Of a DNA stretch of 64,000 bases, positions 24,934-32,784 are shown one piece after another. A program made the translations under genes and the position numbers. Where the stretch lies: the NCBI RefSeq assembly GCF_014204795.1, contig NZ_JACHMB010000001.1, forward strand, positions 3,162,001 to 3,226,000, in the 5' to 3' direction. The notes under the pieces were generated by a model. It was not told the origin of the DNA, made no database searches, and saw only the letters and a list, made by a program, of their open reading frames with translations. How positions within the stretch are numbered: position 1 is the first letter of the stretch; every line of letters starts with the position of its first letter. The stretch comes from Nonomuraea jabiensis. Its GTDB lineage: Bacteria; Actinomycetota; Actinomycetes; Streptosporangiales; Streptosporangiaceae.

Positions 24934-26010
24934 TCATTCCGGGAAGGACGGGTGCGGTCCGAGCGCCCAGTACTCGTAGAGGCCGTGGCCGACGAGCCCG
25001 TCGTACTCGAAGCGCCCGACGGCGTCCACCATGCCCCACATCCTGGCGGCGTCGTCGGGCAGCCGGTACGTCACGCCCTGCACGACCGGCCCCTCGCCCT
25101 GGTACATGCCGTGCTTCCAGTCCGGCTCCAGGCCGTACCCGGTGCCGACCATGAGGTGCACCGGCAGGATCGGGGTGCAGCGCACGTCGAACGGCTTGCC
25201 GCCGGGAGGCGAGAAGGTGATCGTGGCCTCCACGACGTCGCGGGTGCCGGGGGCGTAGACCGGGCGGTACTCCGGTCTGCCGAGGTATTCCTCCTCGCGG
25301 CCGTCGGACCAGACGCGTACGGCCTCCTCCAGCATCCGGCGGCCGCGCTCGTCCTCCTGGACGATGCAGAGGATGGCGTGGTCGTCGAACTGCATGGGCG
25401 TGTAGAGCCAGTAGAACGTGCCGGCGTTCTTGGTCTGGATGCCGGGCGGTTCGGGCTCGCCGACCGGCCTGATGCCCCAGGAGCGGTCCCTGGTGCCCTG
25501 CCAGCGGTCGGGCGTGACCGGTATGTCCTCCTCACCGATCCTGATATTTCCGGACCAGTGCCCGGTCTGCGCCAGGCGTACCGAGTCGAACATGACCCGC
25601 TCCTGCCACCGCAGGAAGTGCCGCGGCTCCAGCGTCGCCGGGATCGTCCCCTCCCAGAGCAGGTCGAAGGACAGGCCATGCTCGTTCGGCTCCAGGACCA
25701 CCCTGAGCCGCTTGAGCCCTTCGAGCACCTCGACGCGGAACGGGCCGATCTCGGTGTTCATCCGGTCGGGGCCCAGCTCTCGGGAGGCCCGTACGACGCG
25801 GTGCAGGTCTGCGTGGCGTACGCAGGCGAAGGCGTCGGTGACGCCCAGGTTGGGGTACTGGCCGAGGCCGACGATCAGCATGAGCTCGTCGGTGCCGGGG
25901 TGGCAGTTGAAGTAGTAGCGGTCGTAGAAGTTGCGGTCGGAGGTGGCGACGTGCCGCATGACCTGGGCGGCCTGGTGGACGGGGTAGTCGTCTAAGGGAG
26001 ACAGCGCCAT
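24934..26010 (-). CDS. Uncharacterised 358-residue protein, lipocalin/CrtC-like layout
   Basis: The frame from ATG 26010 encodes a 358-residue soluble protein, rich in Trp, Tyr and Gly, with a beta-strand-heavy pattern (RYYFNCHPGTDELMLI, YWLYTPMQFDDHAILCIV, WKHGMYQGEGPVV). The two-half design with an acidic N-terminal strand region resembles CrtC/AttH-type or DUF7064-like proteins; this is from memory of layout. No catalytic signature is recognised. It is convergent with the secreted protein (stops 2 bp apart). Confidence 0.55.
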   Translation of the reverse strand: MALSPLDDYPVHQAAQVMRHVATSDRNFYDRYYFNCHPGTDELMLIVGLGQYPNLGVTDAFACVRHADLHRVVRASRELGPDRMNTEIGPFRVEVLEGLKRLRVVLEPNEHGLSFDLLWEGTIPATLEPRHFLRWQERVMFDSVRLAQTGHWSGNIRIGEEDIPVTPDRWQGTRDRSWGIRPVGEPEPPGIQTKNAGTFYWLYTPMQFDDHAILCIVQEDERGRRMLEEAVRVWSDGREEEYLGRPEYRPVYAPGTRDVVEATITFSPPGGKPFDVRCTPILPVHLMVGTGYGLEPDWKHGMYQGEGPVVQGVTYRLPDDAARMWGMVDAVGRFEYDGLVGHGLYEYWALGPHPSFPE

Positions 26011-26116
26011 GCCGGGTTTGTAGCAAGCGCTTGGTGGACCGTCAACAAGGGTCCGGAAACGGGAAGCGCGCCCTCGGGATCCCCCGAGGACGCGCTCCCC
26101 TTCCGGCAGTACCGAA

Positions 26117-26617
26117 TCAGGACATCTTGCGCGATGCCTCATCTGCCGTGTCGGACACGCGGCCCGCCATCCGCTCCGTGGACTCGGCGGTCCTGTCGGC
26201 CTTCTCGCTGACCCAGCGTGACGCATCGGAGGCGGAGTCCTTCATGTGCTCGGTCCACTGCTGGGCGTTGCGGCGGTAGAACATGTAACCGACCGCCCCC
26301 ACCGCGAGGCCGGTCAGCAGAACGAACGTCGGCCATCGCCGCGACCGGGTGGGCGTGGGATCGATCTTCCTGGCCGCCGTGATCAGCATGGAGCTGACCC
26401 TGGGCGCGACCTGATCCTCGAACCCGTGCGCCGCGGAGTGAAGCCGCGGCGCCGCCCAGTAGCGGGCATCCTCGACGCGCTGGGCGGCGGCCATCCTGGC
26501 CTGGTCCGCCACGGGCGCCATCAGCTGGCCGGTTCGCACGGCCCGGGCCTTCATGCGGCCCGTCCACGTGGTGGGTACCTCTATGACCACGCGGCGTCTC
26601 TTCATTGTCAGGGACAC
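26117..26617 (-). CDS. Membrane protein with amphipathic helices (DUF5324-like)
   Basis: About 166 residues from GTG 26617, which is preceded by GGGGAGG (ATG 26605 is the alternative). Basic N-terminus, an Ala-rich helical region (AQRVEDARYWAAPRLHSAAHGF), one membrane helix (TFVLLTGLAVGAVGYMFYRR), then an acidic helical tail (MKDSASDASRWVSEKADRTAEST). Similar proteins occur before ppiA in actinomycetes. No enzyme motif; likely a YtxH/DUF5324-type envelope protein. Confidence 0.6.
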   Translation of the reverse strand: MSLTMKRRRVVIEVPTTWTGRMKARAVRTGQLMAPVADQARMAAAQRVEDARYWAAPRLHSAAHGFEDQVAPRVSSMLITAARKIDPTPTRSRRWPTFVLLTGLAVGAVGYMFYRRNAQQWTEHMKDSASDASRWVSEKADRTAESTERMAGRVSDTADEASRKMS

Positions 26618-26774
26618 GACAACCTCCCCTGTCGTTGGGGCCCCGAGCCTGACCTTCCCTGGACAAGGCGGCTCAATCATGGCGAGCCGTGGGAGGATGG
26701 CTCTGAAGGCCTAACGGCCATTGTCCTCAAAACATCACAGAACCAACCCTGTACATAGAGGGGGCGGCTGTCTC

Positions 26775-27311
26775 GTGGCTGAGAAGCTGATCGCAAACCT
26801 GCAGACCAACCGTGGAAATATCAAGGTGGAGCTCTTCCCCAACAGAGCCCCGAAAACGGTGCGCAACTTCGTCGAGCTCGCCGAAGGCTCGAAGGAGTGG
26901 ACGCACCCGGGCACCGGTGAGAAGAGCACCGCACGCTACTACGACGGGACGATCTTCCACCGGGTGATCTCCGGATTCATGATCCAGGGCGGCGACCCGC
27001 TCGGCCAGGGCATCGGCGGCCCCGGCTACGAGTTCGACGACGAGATCCACCCGGAGCTGTACTTCAACCGCCCGTACCTGCTGGCCATGGCCAACGCGGG
27101 GGTCCGCTTCGGCAAGGGGACCAACGGGTCGCAGTTCTTCATCACGGTCGTGCCGACGCCGCACCTGAACGGCAGGCACACGATCTTCGGTGAGGTGGTC
27201 GAGGGCCAGGAGGTCGTGGACGCCATCGCCAAGACCCGCACCGACAGCCGGGACCGGCCGGCGGAGGACGTCGTCCTGGAGTCCGTCACCATCGACCGCC
27301 TCCCCGCCTAA
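26775..27311 (+). CDS. ppiA: Peptidyl-prolyl cis-trans isomerase (cyclophilin)
   Basis: 178 residues, cyclophilin fold. Catalytic Arg region in FHRVISGFMIQGGDPLGQG; substrate-binding GSQFFITVVPTPHLNGRHTIFGEV. Catalyses proline isomerisation in the cytosol. The GTG at 26775 follows GGGGGCGG; no signal peptide is present. The order ppiA, rhomboid, crgA matches the known Streptomyces and mycobacterial neighbourhood, separated here by an unusual 750-bp gap. Confidence 0.93.
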   Translation: MAEKLIANLQTNRGNIKVELFPNRAPKTVRNFVELAEGSKEWTHPGTGEKSTARYYDGTIFHRVISGFMIQGGDPLGQGIGGPGYEFDDEIHPELYFNRPYLLAMANAGVRFGKGTNGSQFFITVVPTPHLNGRHTIFGEVVEGQEVVDAIAKTRTDSRDRPAEDVVLESVTIDRLPA

Positions 27312-28061
27312 CCCACCGCCCCCATCCCGCCCCACCCACACGGCCCTGGGGCGGCCCCACATGCCCCACCGGCCGCTCACCGGGCCAGCTGGGGTCGCAT
27401 CCCCATCGGCCGCTCACGGGGCGGCCGGGGTCGCATCCCCTTCAGCCGTTATCGGGTTGGCCGGGGTCGTATCCCCACCAGCCGCTCATCGGGTGGGCCG
27501 GGGTTGCACTCCCACCGGCCGCTTGTCGGGCAGGCTCGGGTCACGCTCGCACTGGGCGCCCCGGAACGGCCCGGGCCGCTCCGGCACCGACGGCACCAGA
27601 AGTGGCTCATGGGCGCTGCCCCACCGGGCGGCTGCGGGAGTGGCTCAGGCTACGCCTGGGCCGGTGCCCTGGCGGTCGCCCTCACGCCCGAAGCGGCGCG
27701 ACAACCGAGCCAGCCCGCTGGTCGCCGCACGAGGGCGCCGGGCTCCGTCGCACGCCTTCCCGCCGATGCGGCGCGGTGAGGGGCGGCGGCGTCCGATGGC
27801 GCGTGGGCGGCCCGTCGCGTGGTGGTGCTGGGCCTTGGCCGCCGCCTTCCGCCGCCCGCATCGGGTGCTCTGAGGGCGGCTCGGGGTCACTCCGCGCTGG
27901 GCGCTCCCGGGGCGGCACGCGGTCGCGCTCGCGGCGGCGTTCTCGGGATGGGGCGGCCCGGTCGCGCTTCCAGTCCGTGCGCCTCCCGCCCGGCCGTCCC
28001 CCTTCCCGGGGGCGAGGGTGGGGACACGCGGGTGCGGCGTGTAAGCCATAGGCTTTCGGTC
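27312..28061. other. 750-bp gene-free gap with degenerate repeats
   Basis: No frame here has a start, ribosome-binding site and protein-like composition. It consists of GC-rich, partly repeated sequence: a 37-bp minisatellite at its left part, and GGGTCAC...CTGGGCGC blocks that recur near 27537 and 27888. Promoter elements for the rhomboid gene presumably lie near 28000-28060. Confidence 0.5.
27371..27554. repeat. Five-copy degenerate 37-bp tandem repeat
   Basis: Units start at 27371, 27408, 27445, 27481 and 27518, with lengths 37, 37, 36, 37, 37. Each unit has a GGCCGCTCAYSGGG start, then GGGGTCGCATCCCC. The length is not a multiple of three and one copy is a base short, so this looks non-coding. 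Each contains a short palindromic GGGGTCGCATCCCC core that could fold into a hairpin. Confidence 0.7.
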
Positions 28062-28946
28062 ATGACCAGCCAGCCGCCCAGCCCGCCCCCGCAGCCCGAG
28101 CAGCCCGCTGAGGCGGTGCCCACGTGCTACCGGCACCCCGAGAAGGAGACGTGGGTCCGGTGTCAGCGGTGCGAGCGCCCCATCTGCCCCGACTGCATGC
28201 GCGACGCCGCCGTGGGCTTCCAGTGCCCTGAGTGCGTGGCCGAGGGCAACAGGGGCATCCGCCAGGCCAAGTCCGCCTTCGGCGGCAGCGTGGTGAACAC
28301 CCCGATCGTGACGTACGCGATCCTGGCGCTCACCGTCCTGGGCTTCGGCGCCCAATACCTCACCGGCAACGCAGTCGGCGCGGCGCTGGCGATGTGGCAG
28401 CCAGGAGTCGCCGAGGGCCAGTATTACCGGCTGATCACCGTCGCCTTTGTGCACAGCACCGACAACTTTCTCCACATCCTGTTCAACGGCTGGGCCATCT
28501 TCGTGATCGGCCCATACCTCGAACGAGCCTTCGGGCATCTCCGCTTCGCGGCCATCTACCTGATCAGCGCGCTGGGCGGTTCGGTGCTCGGGCTCTGGCT
28601 CGACCCGATGCCCACGCCCACGGTCGGCGCCTCGGGAGCCGTCTTCGGGCTGTTCGGCGCCATGTTCGTCGTGGGCCGCAGGCTGAAGCTGGACGTGCGA
28701 GGCATCACCCTGGTGATCGGGCTCAACCTCGTCATCACGTTCGTCCTGCCCGCGATCTCCGGTCTCCGCATCAGCTGGACCGGCCATGTCGGCGGCCTGA
28801 TCGTCGGGACGCTGCTGGCGGCGGCGCTGGCCTACGCTCCCAAGAACAACAGGCCCCTGTGGCAGGGGCTGGCGATCGTGGGAGCGCTGGCCGTGCTCGC
28901 CGTGCTCGTAATGGTCAGAGTGTCGGCCATCCTGAGCATGGGCTGA
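28062..28946 (+). CDS. Rhomboid intramembrane serine protease with N-terminal zinc-binding domain
   Basis: 294 residues. The N-terminus has a B-box-like zinc module (CYRHPEKETWVRCQRCERPICPDC... CPEC). Six or seven membrane helices follow, with the catalytic Ser in GASGAVFG (about residue 195) and the catalytic His in TGHVGG. A FVHSTDNFLHILFN motif gives the amphipathic L1 region. Cleaves membrane proteins in the bilayer; substrates unknown. The stop is 35 bp before the convergent crgA end. Confidence 0.93.
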   Translation: MTSQPPSPPPQPEQPAEAVPTCYRHPEKETWVRCQRCERPICPDCMRDAAVGFQCPECVAEGNRGIRQAKSAFGGSVVNTPIVTYAILALTVLGFGAQYLTGNAVGAALAMWQPGVAEGQYYRLITVAFVHSTDNFLHILFNGWAIFVIGPYLERAFGHLRFAAIYLISALGGSVLGLWLDPMPTPTVGASGAVFGLFGAMFVVGRRLKLDVRGITLVIGLNLVITFVLPAISGLRISWTGHVGGLIVGTLLAAALAYAPKNNRPLWQGLAIVGALAVLAVLVMVRVSAILSMG

Positions 28947-28980
28947 CTTCCCCAGGCTGTGGAAAAGACTGTGGAAAGAA

Positions 28981-29226
28981 CTAACGCCAGCGGGTGGAAA
29001 GGACCACCCCGAAGATGATGAAAACAAACCCGATCAGCAGGTTCCAGTTCTGGAGGTCGCTGAAGAAGGGCGCCCGTGGTGCGACGTAGTAGATCGCGAT
29101 CCACAGGATGCCGATGATCCACGCCGCGACCATCGTGGGTGCCAACCAGCGCGGGCTGACCTTGACCTGCTGTGATCTCTGCGGCGGGGTGTAGACCGCC
29201 TTCTTGCGAGCCTTGGACTTGGGCAC
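28981..29226 (-). CDS. crgA: Cell division protein CrgA
   Basis: 81 residues, two membrane helices. Basic N-terminus (PKSKARKKAVYTPP) then two hydrophobic segments (MVAAWIIGILWIAIYYV, LLIGFVFIIFGVVLSTRW). Actinobacterial CrgA (UPF0233) helps recruit the divisome to FtsZ and PBPs. The location between rhomboid and the sortase/trpG/pknB block is the conserved one. Divergent from the sortase gene. Confidence 0.93.
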   Translation of the reverse strand: MPKSKARKKAVYTPPQRSQQVKVSPRWLAPTMVAAWIIGILWIAIYYVAPRAPFFSDLQNWNLLIGFVFIIFGVVLSTRWR

Positions 29227-29369
29227 TGGTAACTCCTGCTGAGGGCCTGGGCATCCGGATCGTCCACAGGCTCTTCGTTAAGCCTAATTGAAGTGTGGCC
29301 AAGGATAGCCGCCACGCGCGGGACATGGCGATCCCCAGTTGCCGCTTCTGACCCGAATACGCTGATCGC

Positions 29370-29972
29370 ATGCGGGCCACGCTGCGGGCCGTGGGGGAGA
29401 CGAGCATCACCGCGGGCCTGATCATGATGCTGTTCTGTGCGTACCTGCTCTGGGGCACCGGCGCGTACACCCAGAGCCAGCAGCGGCTGCTCCAGCGCGA
29501 GCTGGCGGCGCGGAAGGCGGTCGAACCCGAGCCGGGCAAGCCCATGGCGCTGCTGCGCATCCCCAAGCTGGGCCGCGACTACGAGTACGCCGTGATCGAG
29601 GGGGTGGACACCGAGCACCTGAAGAAAGGCCCAGGGCATTACCCGGACAGCGCCATGCCGGGCCAGGTCGGCAACTTCGTGGTGTCGGGGCACCGCACGA
29701 CGTACGCGGCCCCGTTCAACGAGATCGACGAGCTCGAACGCGACGACGAGATCGTCGTGGAGGCCGGCGGCACCACGTACACGTACCGGGTGACCTCTCA
29801 GGACATCGTGAAACCGGACGAGGTCGACGTGTTCGCCCCCGTACCCGGCAAGCCCGACATCCGCCCCATCCGGGCCTTCATCACGCTGTCCACCTGCCAC
29901 CCCGAATACTCGGCCGCCGAGCGCCTGATCGTCTACGGGGTGCTCAAGGACGCGATCAAGGACGAGGAGTGA
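29370..29972 (+). CDS. Class E sortase
   Basis: 200 residues. N-terminal membrane anchor (about 10-35), then the sortase barrel with the catalytic Cys in STCHPEYSAAERL, the His in VVSGHRTTYAA, and the late Arg in AERLIVYG. Class E enzymes of actinomycetes anchor LAXTG-type proteins to peptidoglycan. The 52-residue gene and TrpG-like gene follow within a few bases, forming one operon. Confidence 0.92.
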   Translation: MRATLRAVGETSITAGLIMMLFCAYLLWGTGAYTQSQQRLLQRELAARKAVEPEPGKPMALLRIPKLGRDYEYAVIEGVDTEHLKKGPGHYPDSAMPGQVGNFVVSGHRTTYAAPFNEIDELERDDEIVVEAGGTTYTYRVTSQDIVKPDEVDVFAPVPGKPDIRPIRAFITLSTCHPEYSAAERLIVYGVLKDAIKDEE

Positions 29973-29973
29973 C

Positions 29974-30132
29974 ATGTACGCCTGGCTCTGGCGCAAGCTG
30001 CCCGGCACCGCGCGGACCAAGGTGCTGACGGCCGCCGTGATGGTCGCCGTCGTGGGGGTCGTACTCTGGTATGTCGTGTTTCCGCTACTCGAGCCCATGG
30101 TGACGCTCGACGAGGTGAGCGTGAGGAAATGA
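29974..30132 (+). CDS. 52-residue single-pass membrane protein
   Basis: ATG 29974, one base after the sortase stop, encodes MYAWLWRKLPGTARTK, then a membrane helix (VLTAAVMVAVVGVVLWYVVF) and a short acidic tail (LEPMVTLDEVSVRK). Too short for many ORF callers. The stop overlaps the next gene's ATG (ATGA). Similar small membrane proteins sit in this position in related genomes. Basic-in, acidic-out orientation suggests a cytosolic N-terminus. Confidence 0.75.
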   Translation: MYAWLWRKLPGTARTKVLTAAVMVAVVGVVLWYVVFPLLEPMVTLDEVSVRK

Positions 30133-30701
30133 GCCGCGTGCTGGTCGTGGACAACCACGACAGCTTCGTCCACACCATCGTGCAGTACCTGCGCGGGCTG
30201 GGCGCCGACTGCGACGTACGGCCGCGCGACGACGTACGCGTGAGCGACGCCGACGGCTTCGACGGCGTCCTCATCAGCCCGGGCCCGGGCACGCCCGAGG
30301 CGGCCGGCGTGAGCGTGCCCCTGGTCCACCACGCGGCCGAGAGCGGCCGCCCGCTGCTCGGCGTCTGCCTCGGCCACCAGGCCATCGCCGTCGCGTACGG
30401 CGCCACCGTGTCCCGCGCGCCCGAGCTCGTCCACGGTATGACCAGCCCCGTCACCCACGACGGTAAGGGCGTGTTCGAGGCGCTGCCCTCGCCCGTGCGG
30501 ATGACCCGCTACCACTCGCTCGCCGTGCTGCCCGAGACCGTCCCCGACGTGCTCGACGTGACCGCCCGCACCGGCGAGGGCGTCATCATGGGCCTGCGCC
30601 ACCGTGAGGCGCCCATCGAGGGCATCCAGTTCCACCCCGAGTCCGTGCTGTCGGAACACGGCCACCGGCTGCTCCAGAATTGGCTGCGAGGAATCTTGTA
30701 A
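30129..30701 (+). CDS. Class I glutamine amidotransferase (TrpG/PabA-type)
   Basis: 190 residues. Catalytic Cys in GVCLGHQAIA, catalytic His and Glu in IQFHPESVL; early motif DNHDSFVHTIVQYL. This is the glutaminase subunit of anthranilate or aminodeoxychorismate synthase (ammonia donor). The gene beside crgA and pknB is called trpG in mycobacteria; no chorismate-binding partner is in this window, so trpG and pabA cannot be separated. Confidence 0.9.
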   Translation: MSRVLVVDNHDSFVHTIVQYLRGLGADCDVRPRDDVRVSDADGFDGVLISPGPGTPEAAGVSVPLVHHAAESGRPLLGVCLGHQAIAVAYGATVSRAPELVHGMTSPVTHDGKGVFEALPSPVRMTRYHSLAVLPETVPDVLDVTARTGEGVIMGLRHREAPIEGIQFHPESVLSEHGHRLLQNWLRGIL

Positions 30702-30747
30702 CAAATGTCCCCCGGCGAGCGACTACCAAGTGAACGTCCCCGCCGTT

Positions 30748-30766
30748 GCCCCCGAGCGGCGGGGGC
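30748..30766 (+). terminator. GC-rich hairpin after the TrpG-like gene
   Basis: GCCCCCG and CGGGGGC arms with a 5-nt loop lie 47 bp after the stop. The following bases are only partly T-rich (GTTCTCGT), so it may act together with the larger hairpin downstream. Confidence 0.55.
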
Positions 30767-30783
30767 GTTCTCGTGTCAGCGAC

Positions 30784-30829
30784 GACATGAAGAAGGGCCG
30801 CCCGGGAACGGGCGGCCCTTCTTCATGTC
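30784..30829. terminator. Bidirectional terminator between convergent trpG-like and pknB
   Basis: Twenty-base perfectly complementary arms (30784-30803 and 30810-30829) with a 6-nt loop, containing A/T-rich outer parts (GAAGAAGG / CCTTCTTC) so that either strand ends in a T-containing run. The right arm ends at the base before the pknB stop codon complement (30830), so it ends the kinase operon. Confidence 0.88.
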
Positions 30830-32710
30830 TCAGTTGCCGACGCCTCCGAGGCCGTCGTCACCGATCGGGTTGTCGTCGCTCGGCTGCTGGTCGTCGGACG
30901 GGAAGTCCGTCTGGTCGTCCGTCGGCGTCTCCGTCGGCACCTCGGTGGTGGGCTGCGGGTTGTTGTTCTCCAGGCCGGGACCCGTGGACACCACGATCGT
31001 GATCGTCGTGCCCGGATTGACCTTGGTGCCCTCACCCGGGTTCTGCTGGATGACCGTGCCCTCGGGCGCCTCGTTCGCCTGCGGGACGACCCTGGACTTG
31101 AAGCCGGCGGCCTTGATCTGGGCCTTGGCGTCCGCCTCGGTGAGCCCGATCACGCTGGGCACCTCACCGAGCTCCTTGGGCACGTAGAGGGTGACCGTGC
31201 CGCCCTTCTCGATCGAGTCACCGGCCTTGGGGCTGGTGTCGATGACCGTGCCCTGCGACTTGCTGGAGATCTTGGTCTTGACCGTGCCGCGCAGGCCCGC
31301 CTCCTCCAGCGTCTTCATGGCGTCTTCCTGCGACTGGCCGATGAGGCCGTCGGGCACCTTGACCTTCTCCGGGCCCTTCGAGATGACCAGCTTGACCGGG
31401 GAGCCCTTGTCGACCTTGGTGCCCTCGGCGGGGTCCGTCTTGATGACGCTGCCCTTGTCGACGTCGTCGCTGGACTCCTGCACCACCTGGACGGTGAGCC
31501 CGAGGTTCTTGAGCTGCTCTTCGGCGTACGCGCGCTCCTGGCTGACCAGCGACGGGATCGTGACCTGCGTGTCGGTCGGCGTGCTCTTCGACCCGAACAC
31601 CGAGTAGCCGACCCCGATGAACGCACCGATGATCAGCAGCGGCACGATGATCCACAGCGCGGTCTTGACGGCGTTGTTCCCGCCGCCGCCGCTCGCCCTG
31701 CGTCGCCCGCCGCGGCCGCCGCCGTCACCGTCGTCGTACTCGTACGGAGGGACCGCGGTGGTGCGCTGCGTGGCCGGACCCTGCGCCGCCTGGGTCGCGG
31801 TCATCATCCGCGTGCCCTGGTTGAAGTTGCCGTTCATGGCCATCGTCTGGGCGTCGGTCGGCATCCCGGACATCGCCCGCTGGATGTCGGCCCGCATCTC
31901 GCCCGCGCTCTGGTAGCGGTGGGCCGGGTCCTTGGCCATGGCCTTGAGCACGATCGCGTCGGCCCACGGGGGGATGTCGCGGTCGATCTGCGACGGCGGG
32001 ATGGGCTCCTCGCGCACGTGCTGGTAGGCGATCGCGACGGGAGAGTCGCCGGTGAACGGCGGCTGCCCGGTCAGCAGCTCGTAGAGCAGGCAACCGGTGG
32101 AGTAGATGTCGCTGCGCGCGTCGACCCGCTCGCCGCGCGCCTGCTCGGGAGACAGGTACTGGGCGGTGCCGATCACCTGTGCCGTCTGCGTCATCGTGGC
32201 CGCGGAGTCGGCCATCGCGCGCGCGATGCCGAAGTCCATCACCTTGACGTCGCCGGCGCGCGTGATCATCACGTTGGCCGGCTTGATGTCGCGGTGCACG
32301 ATGCCGCCGCGGTGGCTGTAGTCGAGCGCCCGCAGGATGCCGTCGACCAGCTCGACCGCGCGCTCCGGCAGCAACCGCCGGTCCTGGCGCAGCAGGTCGC
32401 GCAGCGTCCGGCCGTCGACGTACTCCATCACGATGTACGGCACGGGAGTGCCGTCGGTGGTGTCCTCGCCGGTGTCGTAGACCGCGACGACGGCCGGATG
32501 GTTCAGAGAGGCAGCTGATTGTGCCTCGCGGCGGAAGCGGGCCTGGAAGGTGTGATCGCGCGCCAGGTCGGACCGGAGGGTTTTGATCGCGACTATGCGG
32601 TCCAGCCGGATGTCTCGGGCACGATACACCTCGGCCATGCCGCCGCGCCCGACGACACCGTCGAGCTCGTAACGGCCGCCGAGTAGCCGAGGCTGAGTCA
32701 TTTCCTGCAC
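30830..32710 (-). CDS. pknB: Serine/threonine protein kinase with PASTA domains (PknB)
   Basis: 626 residues. Kinase domain about 12-275 with GRGGMAEVY, catalytic HRDIKPANV, DFGIARA, APE-equivalent SPEQARG. A juxtamembrane linker and one membrane helix (TALWIIVPLLIIGAFIG) lead to three extracellular PASTA repeats (starting near VTIPSLVSQE, VPDGLIGQSQ, VPSVIGLTEA), then an acidic Thr-rich tail. PASTA modules bind peptidoglycan/lipid II and control division and wall synthesis. M. tuberculosis PknB has four PASTA repeats; three are seen here. GTG 32710 or ATG 32701 may start. Last gene of the operon. Confidence 0.95.
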   Translation of the reverse strand: MQEMTQPRLLGGRYELDGVVGRGGMAEVYRARDIRLDRIVAIKTLRSDLARDHTFQARFRREAQSAASLNHPAVVAVYDTGEDTTDGTPVPYIVMEYVDGRTLRDLLRQDRRLLPERAVELVDGILRALDYSHRGGIVHRDIKPANVMITRAGDVKVMDFGIARAMADSAATMTQTAQVIGTAQYLSPEQARGERVDARSDIYSTGCLLYELLTGQPPFTGDSPVAIAYQHVREEPIPPSQIDRDIPPWADAIVLKAMAKDPAHRYQSAGEMRADIQRAMSGMPTDAQTMAMNGNFNQGTRMMTATQAAQGPATQRTTAVPPYEYDDGDGGGRGGRRRASGGGGNNAVKTALWIIVPLLIIGAFIGVGYSVFGSKSTPTDTQVTIPSLVSQERAYAEEQLKNLGLTVQVVQESSDDVDKGSVIKTDPAEGTKVDKGSPVKLVISKGPEKVKVPDGLIGQSQEDAMKTLEEAGLRGTVKTKISSKSQGTVIDTSPKAGDSIEKGGTVTLYVPKELGEVPSVIGLTEADAKAQIKAAGFKSRVVPQANEAPEGTVIQQNPGEGTKVNPGTTITIVVSTGPGLENNNPQPTTEVPTETPTDDQTDFPSDDQQPSDDNPIGDDGLGGVGN

Positions 32711-32784
32711 TGTCCCTTACCGTTCATCTTGGGTACCGGCCTGCTCGGGGGGCCGCCGGTGTCCATCATCGACCCCATAGCGCA

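Noticed and set aside
27504..27779. Gene in the 27.3-28.1 kb gap
   Set aside because: The frames have no ribosome-binding site, Arg/Pro/Gly-rich composition and degenerate repeat content, with a period not divisible by three.
29258..29270. Replication origin near crgA
   Set aside because: Only a mismatched DnaA-like box and no dnaA, dnaN or box cluster, although this gene block is often not far from oriC in mycobacteria.
30787..30826. Short inverted repeat as mobile element end
   Set aside because: Strong hairpin exactly between two convergent stop codons; a terminator explains it fully, and no transposase is nearby.
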